From Anthopleura xanthogrammica (lineage: Eukaryota; Cnidaria; Anthozoa; Actiniaria; Actiniidae), in NCBI GenBank assembly GCA_964019055.1, contig OZ025210.1, positions 3,353,047 through 3,417,046 of the forward strand: a DNA stretch of 64,000 bases, read 5' to 3'. This document shows, piece after piece, positions 25,501 through 34,540 of this stretch. The translations under genes were made by a program, and so were the position numbers. How positions within the stretch are numbered: the stretch's first letter is position 1; the number at the start of each line of letters is the position of its first letter. Under the pieces are notes generated by a model, which ran no database searches, was not told the origin of the DNA, and was given only the letters and a program-made list of their open reading frames with translations.

Positions 25501-28500
25501 AATTTGTATAGTACTTTATAGAGTATAAAGTGCTCTCCACGTGACTACTGATGAGTATCGGATTGGACAAAATGGCTATTGATGAGCAAACCTGATTGAT
25601 GATTGCTGGCGCCATCTGTGCATGCCAAGCAAACTTTGCAAATAAGTTATTTTTTCTTTCTATATGATAAGACAAATAAAACAGCTTTTTTCCATGCTCC
25701 GTTCAGTAATAAATTAAATATGCTGGAAACACTCAAGAAATGTGAAAAGCATTTGCCCTCACACTTCTTTCATGCTTAGATTACTTCCTGCATGCTTTAC
25801 TACTTAACAGAGCATGGAAAAAGCTGTACGATATGAGAGGCTGATAGCAAGCAAAAGAGTCTTGTAACCTTGTATTTTCTGTAATTCTAAGTCTCATAGA
25901 TACTCTATATTTTAAGTGGTAGAAAGCCTATATATAAATGTTCATTAGGCATCTGAGCAGCAGAGAATGCAAAATTCTTACAGTATCTCTGAGACTTGCA
26001 TTAATTTTATTAAGACCATAATTAAGTAGTCCAGGAGCAGGACAGATCCAGGATTGTTTTCAGGGAGGGGTGCTGCCAGCTTTGGAAGGGAGAGAAACAC
26101 TGAACCAAAAAAAACATATCATCCAAGAAAGAGCAAGTTATTATGTAGTGATACATGTATCTTCCAAGCTGCAGTAGGGGGCACAAAGTTGACCCGAGAG
26201 GGTGCGCATGCCCCCCCCCCCTGCACCACTCCCCTGGATCTGCCCTTGAGGAGTATGCATTAGCCAAAGCATGCATGTTGCAGTTTTGTAGGATTAAAAA
26301 GTATAACTCTCTGGTATATATAGTACAAACATAATTATATGGAAATATTTAAATTTTATTTATGTCATAAGTATAATTATTATTTTATGTTATTGTGATT
26401 AGAGGTATTGTTTGGGATAGTAATTGCACTCTGTATTAGATCATAATACTTTGAAACATTGTACATTGAATGTGTTTTTTAATGAAATGTTCACTATACT
26501 TCTGATTTTCAGGGTTGCTGCTGATGGAGGACACTATAGAAGTAGACAAGTAAGTGTTTCTTTTTTGCTATATAATTTTAATTTCAAAACAATTCGCATC
26601 AATTCCTCTTTTGTTCCTTAGTAAAAAGACAAGTTTCATAATTCTCAAAATTGAATATGAAGGGAACATCATTTTGCCCTTCCTTGGGAAGCACGGGTGG
26701 CATAGGGGTGAGAGCACTAACCTCTCACCAATGTGACCTGGGTTTGTGTTCCACCAGGCTTAAGGTCCTTATGTGAATAGAGTTGCATGTTGGCTCTCTC
26801 CTGTGCTTCAAGGGTTTTTCTCCGAGCTCTCCAGTTTTCCTTCCTCTGCAAAAATCAACTTGTAAATTCAAATTGAATTCCAGTGGACGAATATATACAT
26901 CCACTGCTAAATCCCATTTATTTATTTATATCCTCACAGGAACAAGATATGAAAACCAGAGAAGCAATGATGCAGCAGAGTAGAAGAGAAGCTCAGTTGT
27001 CCAGGCAAAGATTAGAAGAAGAGCGTCAGAAATCAAAGAAAAAAGATATTGTATGTTTGACATTTTTTCTACGTGTTTGAGCTGTTTTCATGTACTTATA
27101 ATAGTTCTGCATGTTGTTTTCCCCAGCCACTCAGTAGAGACAGCCTTTCTCCAAAGGTAATGAATGAGAATTTCAACAATAGTTCTAATCAAAACATTGT
27201 TTCCCTTTCATCCCTTTTTTCCCTTCCATTTACTTCCTCTATTTTCTTTTCCATTTTCTTCCTTTTGCTTTCTCTTACTTTTTTATGCCTTCCTTCCCTT
27301 TCCCTCTCTTTCTTTGCTTTCTTTTTCTTCCTTTACTTCCATTACTTAACCTTGCATTCCTTTTCTCTTCTTTTTTCTGCTTTTTCTTTTCTTTTCCTTT
27401 TTTCATATCTGTATGTCCTTTATCCACTGTACAGCAATATTCCAGCTGAGTTGACCTTCAGAATGAACTCAAGGTGAACCAATCAGAATTGAGGATTCAA
27501 CATTGTATTTTGATTAGCATTTCCCATGATTCTGCTCAGAAAATGCTAACAAAAAATAGTTGACCCATAGTTTCTTTCAGGGAATGCGATCAACTCAGCT
27601 GGTTATGGTTATACTGCTTTTATATATTATGATTTAGTGACATATTCATACTCTTATGCAACCAGTTGGCCTAATACCAATAAAAATGAAGCATTGTCTA
27701 ACCATTCTGTATTCTACTGTCATACAGGGAAAAGACAGCAGCCAACCCTTGCGATCACCAGAAATTGACAACTGGGAGGTATAAATCATTATATTCCAAG
27801 GATACTGTATTTACTTAAATAAGTGCTGCAGCACTTATTAAATTTTCCGCACCTCAAATGCGGCACTTATTTGAGGGCGGTGTTTATTTAAAACTTGGGC
27901 GTGACAAAGAAATATTTTCTTTTAATTTAATAGTATATTTTCTGTGTGCGAAAATCTTACAGTAACTAACAGAACTTTTTTTGGGACTGCAGCGCTTATT
28001 CGGGGTGGCGCTTATTAACTTTTATGTCCCAAATGCGGCACTCATTCGAGTAAATATGGTAATTCAAGTAGCTAGAGAGGGTTTTAAGTTCATTTTACAT
28101 TTCTGCAACATACTCAACTCTGTATGAAAATTATCCCTTTTTTCCCAACAGGACAGTATCTTCCATAACATACACAAAAGATCCTCCAACCTGGGTCACG
28201 GTCGCTCCTGTAAGTTTGTGCATAACATTTGTTTTGAATATGTTGAACGTTTCCTTCACAGCCGCTATTAGTGATGTCACACGATGCTCTCTCCCCTAAG
28301 TACCCTTGAGGGAGAGAGCATAATGCTCTCTCTCTTCCATGACGACACTAATGGCAGCTGAGTAGGAGACTAATAATAATGTTAATGGCATATGTTGTTA
28401 GTAGTTATTGATGGTAATCATTTTAATTATTAAGCAGTACCTGCATCACTCAAACAACATGAAGATTCCAAATTTACCATGAAAAGAATGTATGATAGTG

Positions 28501-29995
28501 CAAGAGAAGAATTTGAAAAGCTAGAGATACTGAGAGAGGTAAGTTGCATATGGATATTTTTACGCCCTGCAGATCTCTCAAGAAAACTCTAAAATTAATT
28601 TGGAATATATTCTTCAGGGACCGCAGAGCATAATTTTGATTGGGGGGGCTAACGACCACCAAATACTGGAAGACCTAGGGGGTTTGGGGGCATGCTCCCA
28701 TTATTGGGGGGGGGGGCTATAGCCCCCCAGCCCCCCTGCTCCGTGGTCCCTGTTCTTGTTAGAGGGTCCTGAAGGGGTAAAATGGGTGCTGAGATTCTGC
28801 TTACTCTTTTTTGGGGCTGGGAAAATGGGATTTCATGCACTGGAACTGGGATTTAGCCATAAATACTGGGATTGGGATTTTTCCAAATCTCTAACTCTAA
28901 CTCTATAACTCAGACTGAGATTTTGTATGACTGGGTGGGACTGGGATTTCGCAAAATTTTGGGCTTGGAAATGGGATTAGGACCCTCCCCCTCCTCACTC
29001 CACTCAGCACTCCCCTTCTTCCTCCTACCTCACCTACTTGGGTATGAACATTTTTAGGTTAAATTAACATTCCTTTTTTAATTCTTTTTCTGCAGGCTTT
29101 AGAGAGCAGACTCAAAGTAACCCTACCAGATGACCTGCCAACTTCTCTTGCTGATGGGGTGGTGTTATGCCATCTTATCAATCTAGTATGCAAGAGTACT
29201 ATTCCTAGTATACACATACCTTCGGCTGGAGTGGTAAGTACAAATGGAGGAAGATGCAGGAAGTACAAGAAAAAGTTAGGGGTGGGAGGGGTGGGGCAAA
29301 GCTGATGAAATCTGGAATTGGGATACCTGTGTGGTACAAATATTGTCTTACCAAGGGGAGGGTAAGGCAATCTTGTGCATTTTATTAATTCCTGGATTTT
29401 CTTGTCTTTCTTTTCCATAGCCCAAGCTCACGATGACAAAATGTATGAAAAATGTAGATTCGTTTCTAGAGGCTTGCAGAAAATTGGGTGTCACTAAGGT
29501 ACGTTACTTGCTCTTTCAAATTTTCTATTTCATTCTATCTGGGCACAATACTTAATCATCATTCCAAACCTCTTGGAAATAGGAGTAGAGTGGTTTTACT
29601 TTTTCTCTAAAAAAATAAAGATGATGATAATGAAAATGATGATGATGGCAATATCATGGTGTGATAATAATGGTGATGGTAGGGATGATAGTGATGATAG
29701 TGATGTCAATGATGGTGATGATGTCAATGATGATGAGGATTATTGATATTTTTACTATTAACCTATGAAATAGTTAGTAGACTGATTTAGGTTACTGTGG
29801 TAGTTTTTATTTCCATTGTTTTCTTTTGACTATTTACACATAAACAATTCTTTATTTGCATAAATAATGCTCATCACTGACAATTTTTTTTTTCAATAGG
29901 ATTTGCTATGTTCACCAGCAGACATCCTAGAAGAGAAGAGCCCAATGAGAGTGTGCAATACTGTACAAGCACTCTTAGAAGTAACAAATTCTTAG
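10551..29995 (+). CDS. LRCH: LRCH protein: leucine-rich repeats plus calponin-homology domain, 20 coding exons
   Basis: The LRCH family are peripheral scaffold proteins; human members bind DOCK family GEFs. Exons: 10551-10686, 10797-10938, 13593-13719, 14232-14337, 14926-15062, 15405-15470, 15685-15749, 15948-16050, 16527-16745, 23798-23976, 24663-24773, 26513-26549, 26940-27050, 27127-27156, 27728-27778, 28152-28209, 28438-28538, 29096-29233, 29421-29498, 29900-29995, giving 696 residues in frame. The first five exons encode LRRs (LDLYHNAI, LNLSNNKLTSLP, LDLSCNELTRLP, LDFSCNRVSVIP), then KGRQHIFKYLS, typical of the family after the LRRs. A basic linker and a Glu/Arg-rich coiled coil follow (exons 23798 and 26940). 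The CH domain fills the last three exons (LPDDLPTSLADGVVLCHLIN; MKNVDSFLEACRKLG). The start is the first in-frame ATG after a stop at 10506. Vertebrates have four paralogues (LRCH1-4); which one this matches is not resolved. Confidence 0.92.
13986..14194. repeat. Hairpin element flanked by a 15-bp direct repeat in an LRCH intron
   Basis: A nearly perfect palindrome (14039-14197) centres on CCTTCCTAAAGGAC. It is preceded by about 50 bp starting GATGATAACTAGCGG. The 15-mer ACTAACTCTTAATTG occurs at 13971-13985 and again at 14195-14209, so the unit looks like a recent insertion with a 15-bp target-site duplication. Confidence 0.75.
15109..15234. repeat. Short foldback in an LRCH intron
   Basis: CAATAGCTCTTATCACAGTT on the left is mirrored by AACTGCAATAAGAGCTATTG on the right. 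Confidence 0.65.
16195..16370. repeat. MITE family A copy 1 (TAGACCTC / TTTCAGACCACATG)
   Basis: Ends TAGTAGACCTCTTTAGCTTC and GAAGCTCAAGAGGTCTATTA are inverted. The arms also share CCCATTTCAGACCATGTGAT and its mirror. Other copies are at 17255-17462, 46395-46536 and 47048-47212. It lies in an LRCH intron and makes several spurious open frames on both strands. Confidence 0.7.
17255..17462. repeat. MITE family A copy 2
   Basis: The arms carry ATTTCAAACCACATGTCATT and, inverted, ACATGTGGTCTGAAATGGG; the right end is GCTAAAGGAGGTCTATTAT. Same family as the copy at 16195. Confidence 0.7.
18354..18541. repeat. MITE family B copy 1 (TTACTGCTATTTTCAT ends)
   Basis: ATTACTGCTATTTTCATAAT on the left is mirrored by CATGAAAATAGCAGTAA on the right, and further inward GGAATTTGGTTTTTC by GAAAAACCAAATTTC. 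A second copy is at 38839-39100. It lies just upstream of the alternative LRCH exon. Confidence 0.7.
18798..18968 (+). CDS. LRCH: Candidate alternative last exon of LRCH encoding membrane helices
   Basis: After a good acceptor (pyrimidine-rich, TTTCAG) this exon is open for 56 codons to a TAA. It starts in phase 0, exactly as needed after LRCH exon 16527-16745. It encodes MNSWLALAYNLQRSLEPKTM, then two hydrophobic stretches (about FATIVLLLYIFLNF and FLLIGLCIAVAWLL) with a short basic end. Spliced this way, LRCH would be 423 residues: LRRs and linker followed by a C-terminal membrane anchor, without the CH domain. The phase match, acceptor and hydrophobic pattern are seen; use as an alternative terminal exon is inferred. 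A chance open frame cannot be excluded without transcript data. Confidence 0.55.
   Translation: MNSWLALAYNLQRSLEPKTMFATIVLLLYIFLNFTSVLKSFLLIGLCIAVAWLLTK
22155..22370. repeat. Foldback in a large LRCH intron
   Basis: AACTTGAAAGGTAGCCATGC and TGCATTGAAGC on the left pair with GCTTTGATGCA and GGGCTACCTTTCAAGATG on the right. Confidence 0.6.
22678..22873. repeat. MITE family C copy 1 (CAGGGCTTGAAATAACAGC ends)
   Basis: A 196-bp element whose ends CAGGGCTTGAAATAACAGC and GCTGTTATTTCAAGCCCTG are perfect inverse complements apart from one base. Other copies are at 33067-33235 and 52368-52547, with fragments near 15240-15275 and 35475-35550. CAGGG-type ends suggest hAT ancestry, but no clear 8-bp duplication was seen. 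Flanking sequences (TGAAGGTTG and CTCTAGAC) hint that it inserted into an older foldback. Confidence 0.75.
23122..23218. repeat. Short foldback in an LRCH intron
   Basis: CCACAGAACAATAGATTCAA and TTTAAATCTATTGTTCTGTGG-like arms flank a loop of about 30 bp. Confidence 0.65.
23431..23660. repeat. GCT/TTG-rich trinucleotide repeat in an LRCH intron
   Basis: An irregular GTT/GCT run. All six frames are long and low-complexity here (Leu, Ala/Val, Ser/Asn or Ala/Thr), a composition effect and not a gene. Confidence 0.85.
24878..24976. repeat. Strong hairpin in an LRCH intron
   Basis: GTTTTATCAAGGATAAAAAC and GTTTTTGATCCTTGATAAAAC are mirrored around CCGAGCGCAGCGAGG. A direct repeat CTCATTAATGTTCAATAGCC follows at about 24988 and again at about 25135. 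Confidence 0.65.
25681..25827. repeat. Foldback (ACAGCTTTTTTCCATGCTC ends) in an LRCH intron
   Basis: Ends ACAGCTTTTTTCCATGCTC and GAGCATGGAAAAAGCTGT are inverse complements (one base different in length). Confidence 0.65.
26690..26880 (+). mobile_element. tRNA-derived SINE copy 1 (degenerate)
   Basis: The head reads GCACGGGTGGCATAGGGGTG (A-box-like) and continues to a decayed B-box (GGGTTTGTGTTCC). The body has GGGTTTTTCTCCGAGCTCTC and CAGTTTTCC. The same body is in the copies at 37762 and 57836. Confidence 0.65.
27803..28061. repeat. MITE with TACTGTATTTACTYRAATAAG ends in an LRCH intron
   Basis: TACTGTATTTACTTAAATAA on the left and CATTCGAGTAAATATGGTA on the right are inverse complements with mismatches. 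Inside are repeated GCGGCACTTATT-type blocks. Elements with this CGAATAAGCG signature are common in animal genomes. Confidence 0.7.
28259..28360. repeat. Short foldback in an LRCH intron
   Basis: CAGCCGCTATTAGTGATGTC is mirrored by GACGACACTAATGGCAGCTG. GAGAGAGCAT blocks lie in the stem. Confidence 0.65.
28615..28752. repeat. GC-rich dispersed repeat, copy 2 (inverted relative to 2401)
   Basis: CAGGGACCGCAGAGCATAAT to TGCTCCGTGGTCCCTG. It is almost the reverse complement of 2401-2536 over its whole length, which points to recent activity. Confidence 0.75.
29623..29745. repeat. GATGAT-rich microsatellite in an LRCH intron
   Basis: Irregular GAT/ATG trinucleotide repeats between the last two CH-domain introns. 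Confidence 0.7.
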
Positions 29996-31135
29996 CAGGA
30001 ACTATGTTGACCCTACACTGGAATATAATAATTACTGTCAATGACTGTTTAGCATAATATTATTTTGATTTCTCTTGAAATACTTTACAGCTCATATATA
30101 ATATTAAAAGACCAAATAGGATAATGCAGTGTTGTACCCAATTAAAATCTACTGGGAATAAGATTCTTTGTTTATTGTATTACCACATCAATGAAGCATT
30201 GATATGGACATTATGTAAATATAATAGACAAAGAAAAGTATTCCCAAAAGATTTGAATTGGGTCAATATTATGTTAGCCATTTTGGTATATGATGATACG
30301 AAAATCAATTTCTGAATCACTGGAATTGGTGTTTGTATGAAATTATTAACTCACATGCATTGTCTTTATTAATTATCATATCACAATTTTGGATTCTCTT
30401 CCAATAAGACATTACCTGTTTACCAGGGGCTCTCATCCTTTGCTTCCCAAGGATCATGACCCACTGCAGAGAAACACTGGAACTTTTATGCAGGGTAGAT
30501 TATATGTCTAGTATTTTAATTTGTCATTTACAGGAAAGATGGGAGGGTTTGGTATTTTTCTGCTTGATCCTTACATTACTAGATTCCTCAAATACTTGAT
30601 ATTTTACATAAAGGTGTAACGATCCAACTGTGCATGGTCACACAACTCTAGGCTTCCTGAACAAATTTTCCTGTAAAGTTTTCATGTTTCTGTTCTCTAC
30701 TGTATCTGCATTCTCACATGCATCATTAACAAACTATCTTAACTTGATTGCACTACAAACCTTAGCTGACATCATAATGTAGAGCATGCAGGAGCAATTT
30801 TTTTAACCTTCCCATCCAAGCTTTAAAAATCTCGAGAGGGTTGGATGACCTCTGCAAGCAGAGCAGTCAAGTTTTTTTCCCTTCTTGGTCATATATCGCT
30901 ATGTGAAAACTTATGCACTCGCATTATTACCATGCTTAAGTTATACACAACATAAGCTTATAGTTTAGTTACAGAATTAATGAAATCTCAACATGGTTCA
31001 AGATAGCCAGCCATTGTACAAAATGTAAAGAAAAAAAGGCACCAGGCTGCCTAAAAACAAGGAAACACGCGAAGCACTCTAGATGCAGTTGTGATGTTTT
31101 CATAACAGCATTTGACTGGCTGTCATTTTGAGCCC

Positions 31136-31256
31136 TGTATAGACAGACCCCTTTCATGTGACGTCAAAGCAGCTCAATTTGGAGGACGAAACAAAAGAAT
31201 TTCAATCTCCTGAGAATTGGAACCTATTGTTTTGTTTTGTTAGGGGTTTATACACT
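31136..31256. repeat. MITE family D copy 1 (TAGACCCCTTNCA / GACGTCAAAGCAGCTC)
   Basis: Contains GTGACGTCAAAGCAGCTCAA and TTTCAATCTCCTGAGAATTG, nearly identical to 48822-48956. The right end is degraded. Confidence 0.65.
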
Positions 31257-31536
31257 ATATTATTTACTGCAGATTCTTGAATTATTTAGCTTATTTTAAC
31301 AAAATTTAAATATTAATAATAATGACAAATTGAAATAGGAACTTGATGAAAAGTAAAATTTTAAAGACAGTAGCAGTGTTCCTGATCATTCAATAACTTG
31401 TTTGGTAAAGGTCTTTGTAATCCTGCAAGTAATTATTAGTATCTAGTTGTATTTCAAATTTAAATGAGAGCATGATAGACGTTTTCCAAATTTGCTTGTA
31501 GGAACGCAAAACAATGGTACGTACCAGCTTAAGGTT

Positions 31537-32070
31537 GGACTTCTTAAATGCAATGTATACAGTATACAGCTATTTTGAAAAGGCTGAAGGGGCAAACAGT
31601 GAATGGCAATCAGTGATTGCATGGCTGAAAGGAACTGTGGGGTAATAAGAATTCCCTCATACAGTCATTTGCATCTAAGTGTGAACACTAGACAGCAAAA
31701 CATGTTCTAAGTGGAGCCTGAAACTTGGTGGCTAAAGGGTCAACATTTGGCGGTATCATTTGGCGGTCTCATTTGGCGGTCTCATTTGATGGTCTCCTTT
31801 GAAATCTACAAGCGTTAACTTTTTAGCCACCAATCATAAAAGTTTCAGGCTCCACTTAGAACATGTTTTGCTGTCTGATGTTCACAATTAGATGCAAATG
31901 ACTGTATTCATTTCTTAAATACCGATACAATGCCATCTAAGGTCCTTGCTGAATGGTGAAGGCTTATAACCCCACAGTTCCTTTCGGTAGTGCAATCACG
32001 AATCACTGATCACCATTCACTGTTTGCTCCTTCAGTCTATTTTGAAATAACTGTATTTATAAAGAAGTTC
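31537..32070. repeat. Large foldback (about 530 bp) with a repeat-filled loop
   Basis: The arms share AAACAGTGAATGG, GGAACTGTGGGGT, CAGTCATTTGCATCTAA, AACATGTTCTAAGTGGAGCC and their mirrors. The loop (about 31741-31800) has four tandem ATTTGGCGGTCTC-like units of 13 bp. Confidence 0.75.
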
Positions 32071-32435
32071 AGCATCAATATGAAACATTGTTTGTGGTCA
32101 CTCAAGTGAATCCAGGAAAAGTCTGTTGCACTAGAGTACAAGGAAAATTTCTTAAAATAACCAATCTAGATCAAAGAATTTCTTCTACTATTTCAAGGTT
32201 TGGCAGTGGTAAATGTGTTCTGCTGCACAAAATATTTTGTAAGACTAAAACCTTTTGTAAATAATTACAAATTTACTTTAAATAACCTTGGGAAAACCAG
32301 TATTGTTATACAATTAATGTTTAATAAAATTCAAATTACAAAAAGTGGAGCATCAGTGGTTTATTATTATGTATGTCATCAATTCAAATAAGTAGAAGTA
32401 AAATTTAAGTATTGCACAGTAGAAGTGTGGACAAA

Positions 32436-32642
32436 CAATGCGATCTTTAATGCGACGTTGCAAAAACTAGATGGTGAACACTTGTTTCCATAGCCCAAAC
32501 TGCCCTTCAACAAGAAATGACTGGAATCGATTCTAGGGTTGGTTAGGTTTAGATTCCAATCCCCTCTCGAGAAGGGCATTCTGGGCTATGTAAACAAGTA
32601 TCTACCAAACTTAGATTGCGCTGTGAGATGTTGCTTGCATTC
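32436..32642. repeat. Foldback (ACTTGTTTCCATAGCCCA ends)
   Basis: ACTTGTTTCCATAGCCCAAA is mirrored by CTGGGCTATGTAAACAAGT, with AATGCRA blocks outside. Confidence 0.65.
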
Positions 32643-32686
32643 TAATAAAAACTGGAACACACAGATACTGTATGACAATTTTTAAT

Positions 32687-32692
32687 TTTATT
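32687..32692 (-). terminator. RPS25 polyadenylation signal AATAAA
   Basis: AATAAA on the minus strand lies 23 bp beyond the RPS25 stop codon. Ribosomal protein mRNAs usually have very short 3' untranslated regions, so the location fits. Confidence 0.7.
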
Positions 32693-32714
32693 CTGAATAG
32701 CTCTTCATTACAGA

Positions 32715-34125
32715 TTACTCGACCTCTCCCTCGCCCTTAGTAGCCCTGGTGTAAATAAGCTGAGCACTGTGCTTTGATACTTCCTTGATAAGACCTTTAT
32801 TCTTGAGCTCCAAGAGAGCACGCCTGGCAAGAGAGCCACGGATCTTTAGTCTTTCAGACACGACAGAGGGAGTAATGAGCCTGTAGCTTGGGACCTCCTT
32901 GTAGAGCTTGTCATATGTGGCCTTGTCGAAGAGGACCAAATTGTTGAGCTTGTCACGGACCTTTCCCTTGGACCACTTCTGCAAGATGCCGAGATAGAGC
33001 ACATTAAGTATATTGAAGAATCATATATAGATAACATCACGATAGAAGGAACATGGTATCAAAAGGTCTTAAAATAACAGCTGGTCAGGTTAGCAGTCAT
33101 GATCACTGGCCAAGTTAGTTTTAGTTCAGTCATACCTCATTTCTGGCACAACGTTACTGTTCAAGGCAAAGATTTCACTGCACAAGTTCCAATTCGGGCT
33201 GGACATTGCCCGATGACATGCTGTTATTTTAAGCCAAGTGGTTTTACCAACCCTATCCCCATGACCTAATAAATGCAACCCTACTAAGTACAAGCTACAC
33301 TTAATTCAAATCACACTCTTGTTAAAAATGTGTATACCAAGACAGATTATTGTTCCTGACCTCAGACATAAAGGCGATTGTATCAACAGCGACAGTTTAT
33401 GTCCCTACCCAAGGATTTGACAAACAGGGTATTTCAATCCAACAGCTACCACACACTAGACAATGCTCTAATAACAAATTTGCTGACCTTCTTCTTAGCC
33501 TTTCCACCACCGGAGCCTGCTGGCTTCTGTGACTTCTGGGGCTTCTTAGAGTCCTTCTTGGGGTCCTTCTTGGGTGGCTGTTAAAGAAAGCAATAATAAT
33601 AAAGATCTAGATCCTAGCAACGCATCTACTTCAGCTCCACATTACCCATCAATTATTTCAAATAAAAATATAAGAGCTATTGATATGCTTTATATACTAG
33701 AAAACCATATATCACTATGAAAAGTAGATGGTAAGCTTACAGTAAGTTGTGTCTGAAATGATTCTCAATCGTCTAGTCTAATATAACTTCAGTTAAAATT
33801 CTAAACACAGTGTTAAATTTAAGAGTCGTTTGAACTCTCCTTGTATGACAAAAATGTGGATTAACATCTAGGAAGGAAATAAAGACTTCAAAAAATACGA
33901 TAGCTGTGGCCAAGTGAAGCCATTTTGAATCACTCGTCCAGCCCAACACGTGATATTTTTATTGACCAAAATTACAAGTAAATCTATCAGAATATAGCAT
34001 TATTCTTATCCTGATCTATTAAGTAGGTATGTATTTATTTCACTGTGGTGTTTTTGTCCTTCTGTATAACGAAATAATGGAGAAAAAGCCGTTTATTTTA
34101 GAGTCGCTTCGGCCAAACTCACCAT
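32715..34125 (-). CDS. RPS25: 40S ribosomal protein S25 (eS25), 3 exons
   Basis: Component of the small cytosolic ribosomal subunit. Exons: 34125-34123 (the start codon only), 33577-33488, 32978-32715; 118 residues, against about 125 in human. The N-terminus is Lys-rich ([12 protein letters not shown] ... GGGKAKKK). The conserved core has [20 protein letters not shown], then [20 protein letters not shown] and [20 protein letters not shown], and the end is acidic. A first coding exon that is just ATG fits a TOP-type ribosomal gene and keeps the frame: AGACAGAATG|gtgag then cag|CCACCC. It is divergent from ASCC2 with 415 bp between start codons. Confidence 0.96.
33067..33235. repeat. MITE family C copy 2, in RPS25 intron 2
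   Basis: Ends TTAAAATAACAGCTGG and CTGTTATTTTAAG are inverse. Internal GATCACTGGCC resembles the other copies, which are at 22678 and 52368. Confidence 0.6.
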
Positions 34126-34540
34126 TCTGTCTCGAAGATGTATAGAGAAAGAACATGTGGAGCAATAGACCCTAGAGAGGGATCAATCTATTGCTACATC
34201 TAGACCCAATCTCCTCGGCCTTGCGAAAAAAATCACCAAATATTGGCAAAAATTACAAAAATTACCAAAAATATTCTCTTTTGAACCTTCTTGCATTGAC
34301 ATGAAATATTATTTTGTCTTCAATTTAAACAAAATTGAATGTTTTAAATAATCTCATTTTCAGAAGCTTTTGCGATGATTCTTTGTATTGGGCTCCCTTT
34401 GTTATGGTTTGAGAAAAACATCCGCTGGATCATAGGTTCGAGAAGCGCGGCCTCAAGTATGGAGGACGATGCTTCACTCCAGAAAAAATACTTTCATATA
34501 AGAAAATAATTTAGTTTTTAAGCTTCCTAGAAGTGAAATT
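34126..34540. promoter_or_regulatory. Probable bidirectional promoter, RPS25 / ASCC2
   Basis: 415 bp between divergent start codons. A pyrimidine tract near 34141-34151 (minus) is the likely RPS25 start. The ASCC2 start codon lies at 34541. No TATA box is obvious for either gene. Confidence 0.55.
34141..34151 (-). promoter_or_regulatory. Candidate TOP motif at the RPS25 transcription start
   Basis: On the minus strand CTTTCTCTATA lies 16 bp before the start codon. A C followed by pyrimidines is the 5' terminal oligopyrimidine signature of ribosomal protein mRNAs. The start site itself is inferred. Confidence 0.45.

Larger units (their letters stand above)
29996..32686. other. Intergenic region between LRCH and RPS25 (convergent)
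   Basis: The two genes converge here. The left part is presumably the LRCH 3' untranslated region; an ATTAAA at about 30101 is a weak polyadenylation candidate. The rest holds a family D fragment at 31136, a long foldback at 31537-32070 and a shorter one at 32436-32642. I recognise no coding exon. Confidence 0.6.

Noticed and set aside
32979..34122. C/D or H/ACA snoRNA in RPS25 introns
   Set aside because: Ribosomal protein introns often host snoRNAs, but I saw no convincing C box plus D box pair. One intron holds a MITE instead.
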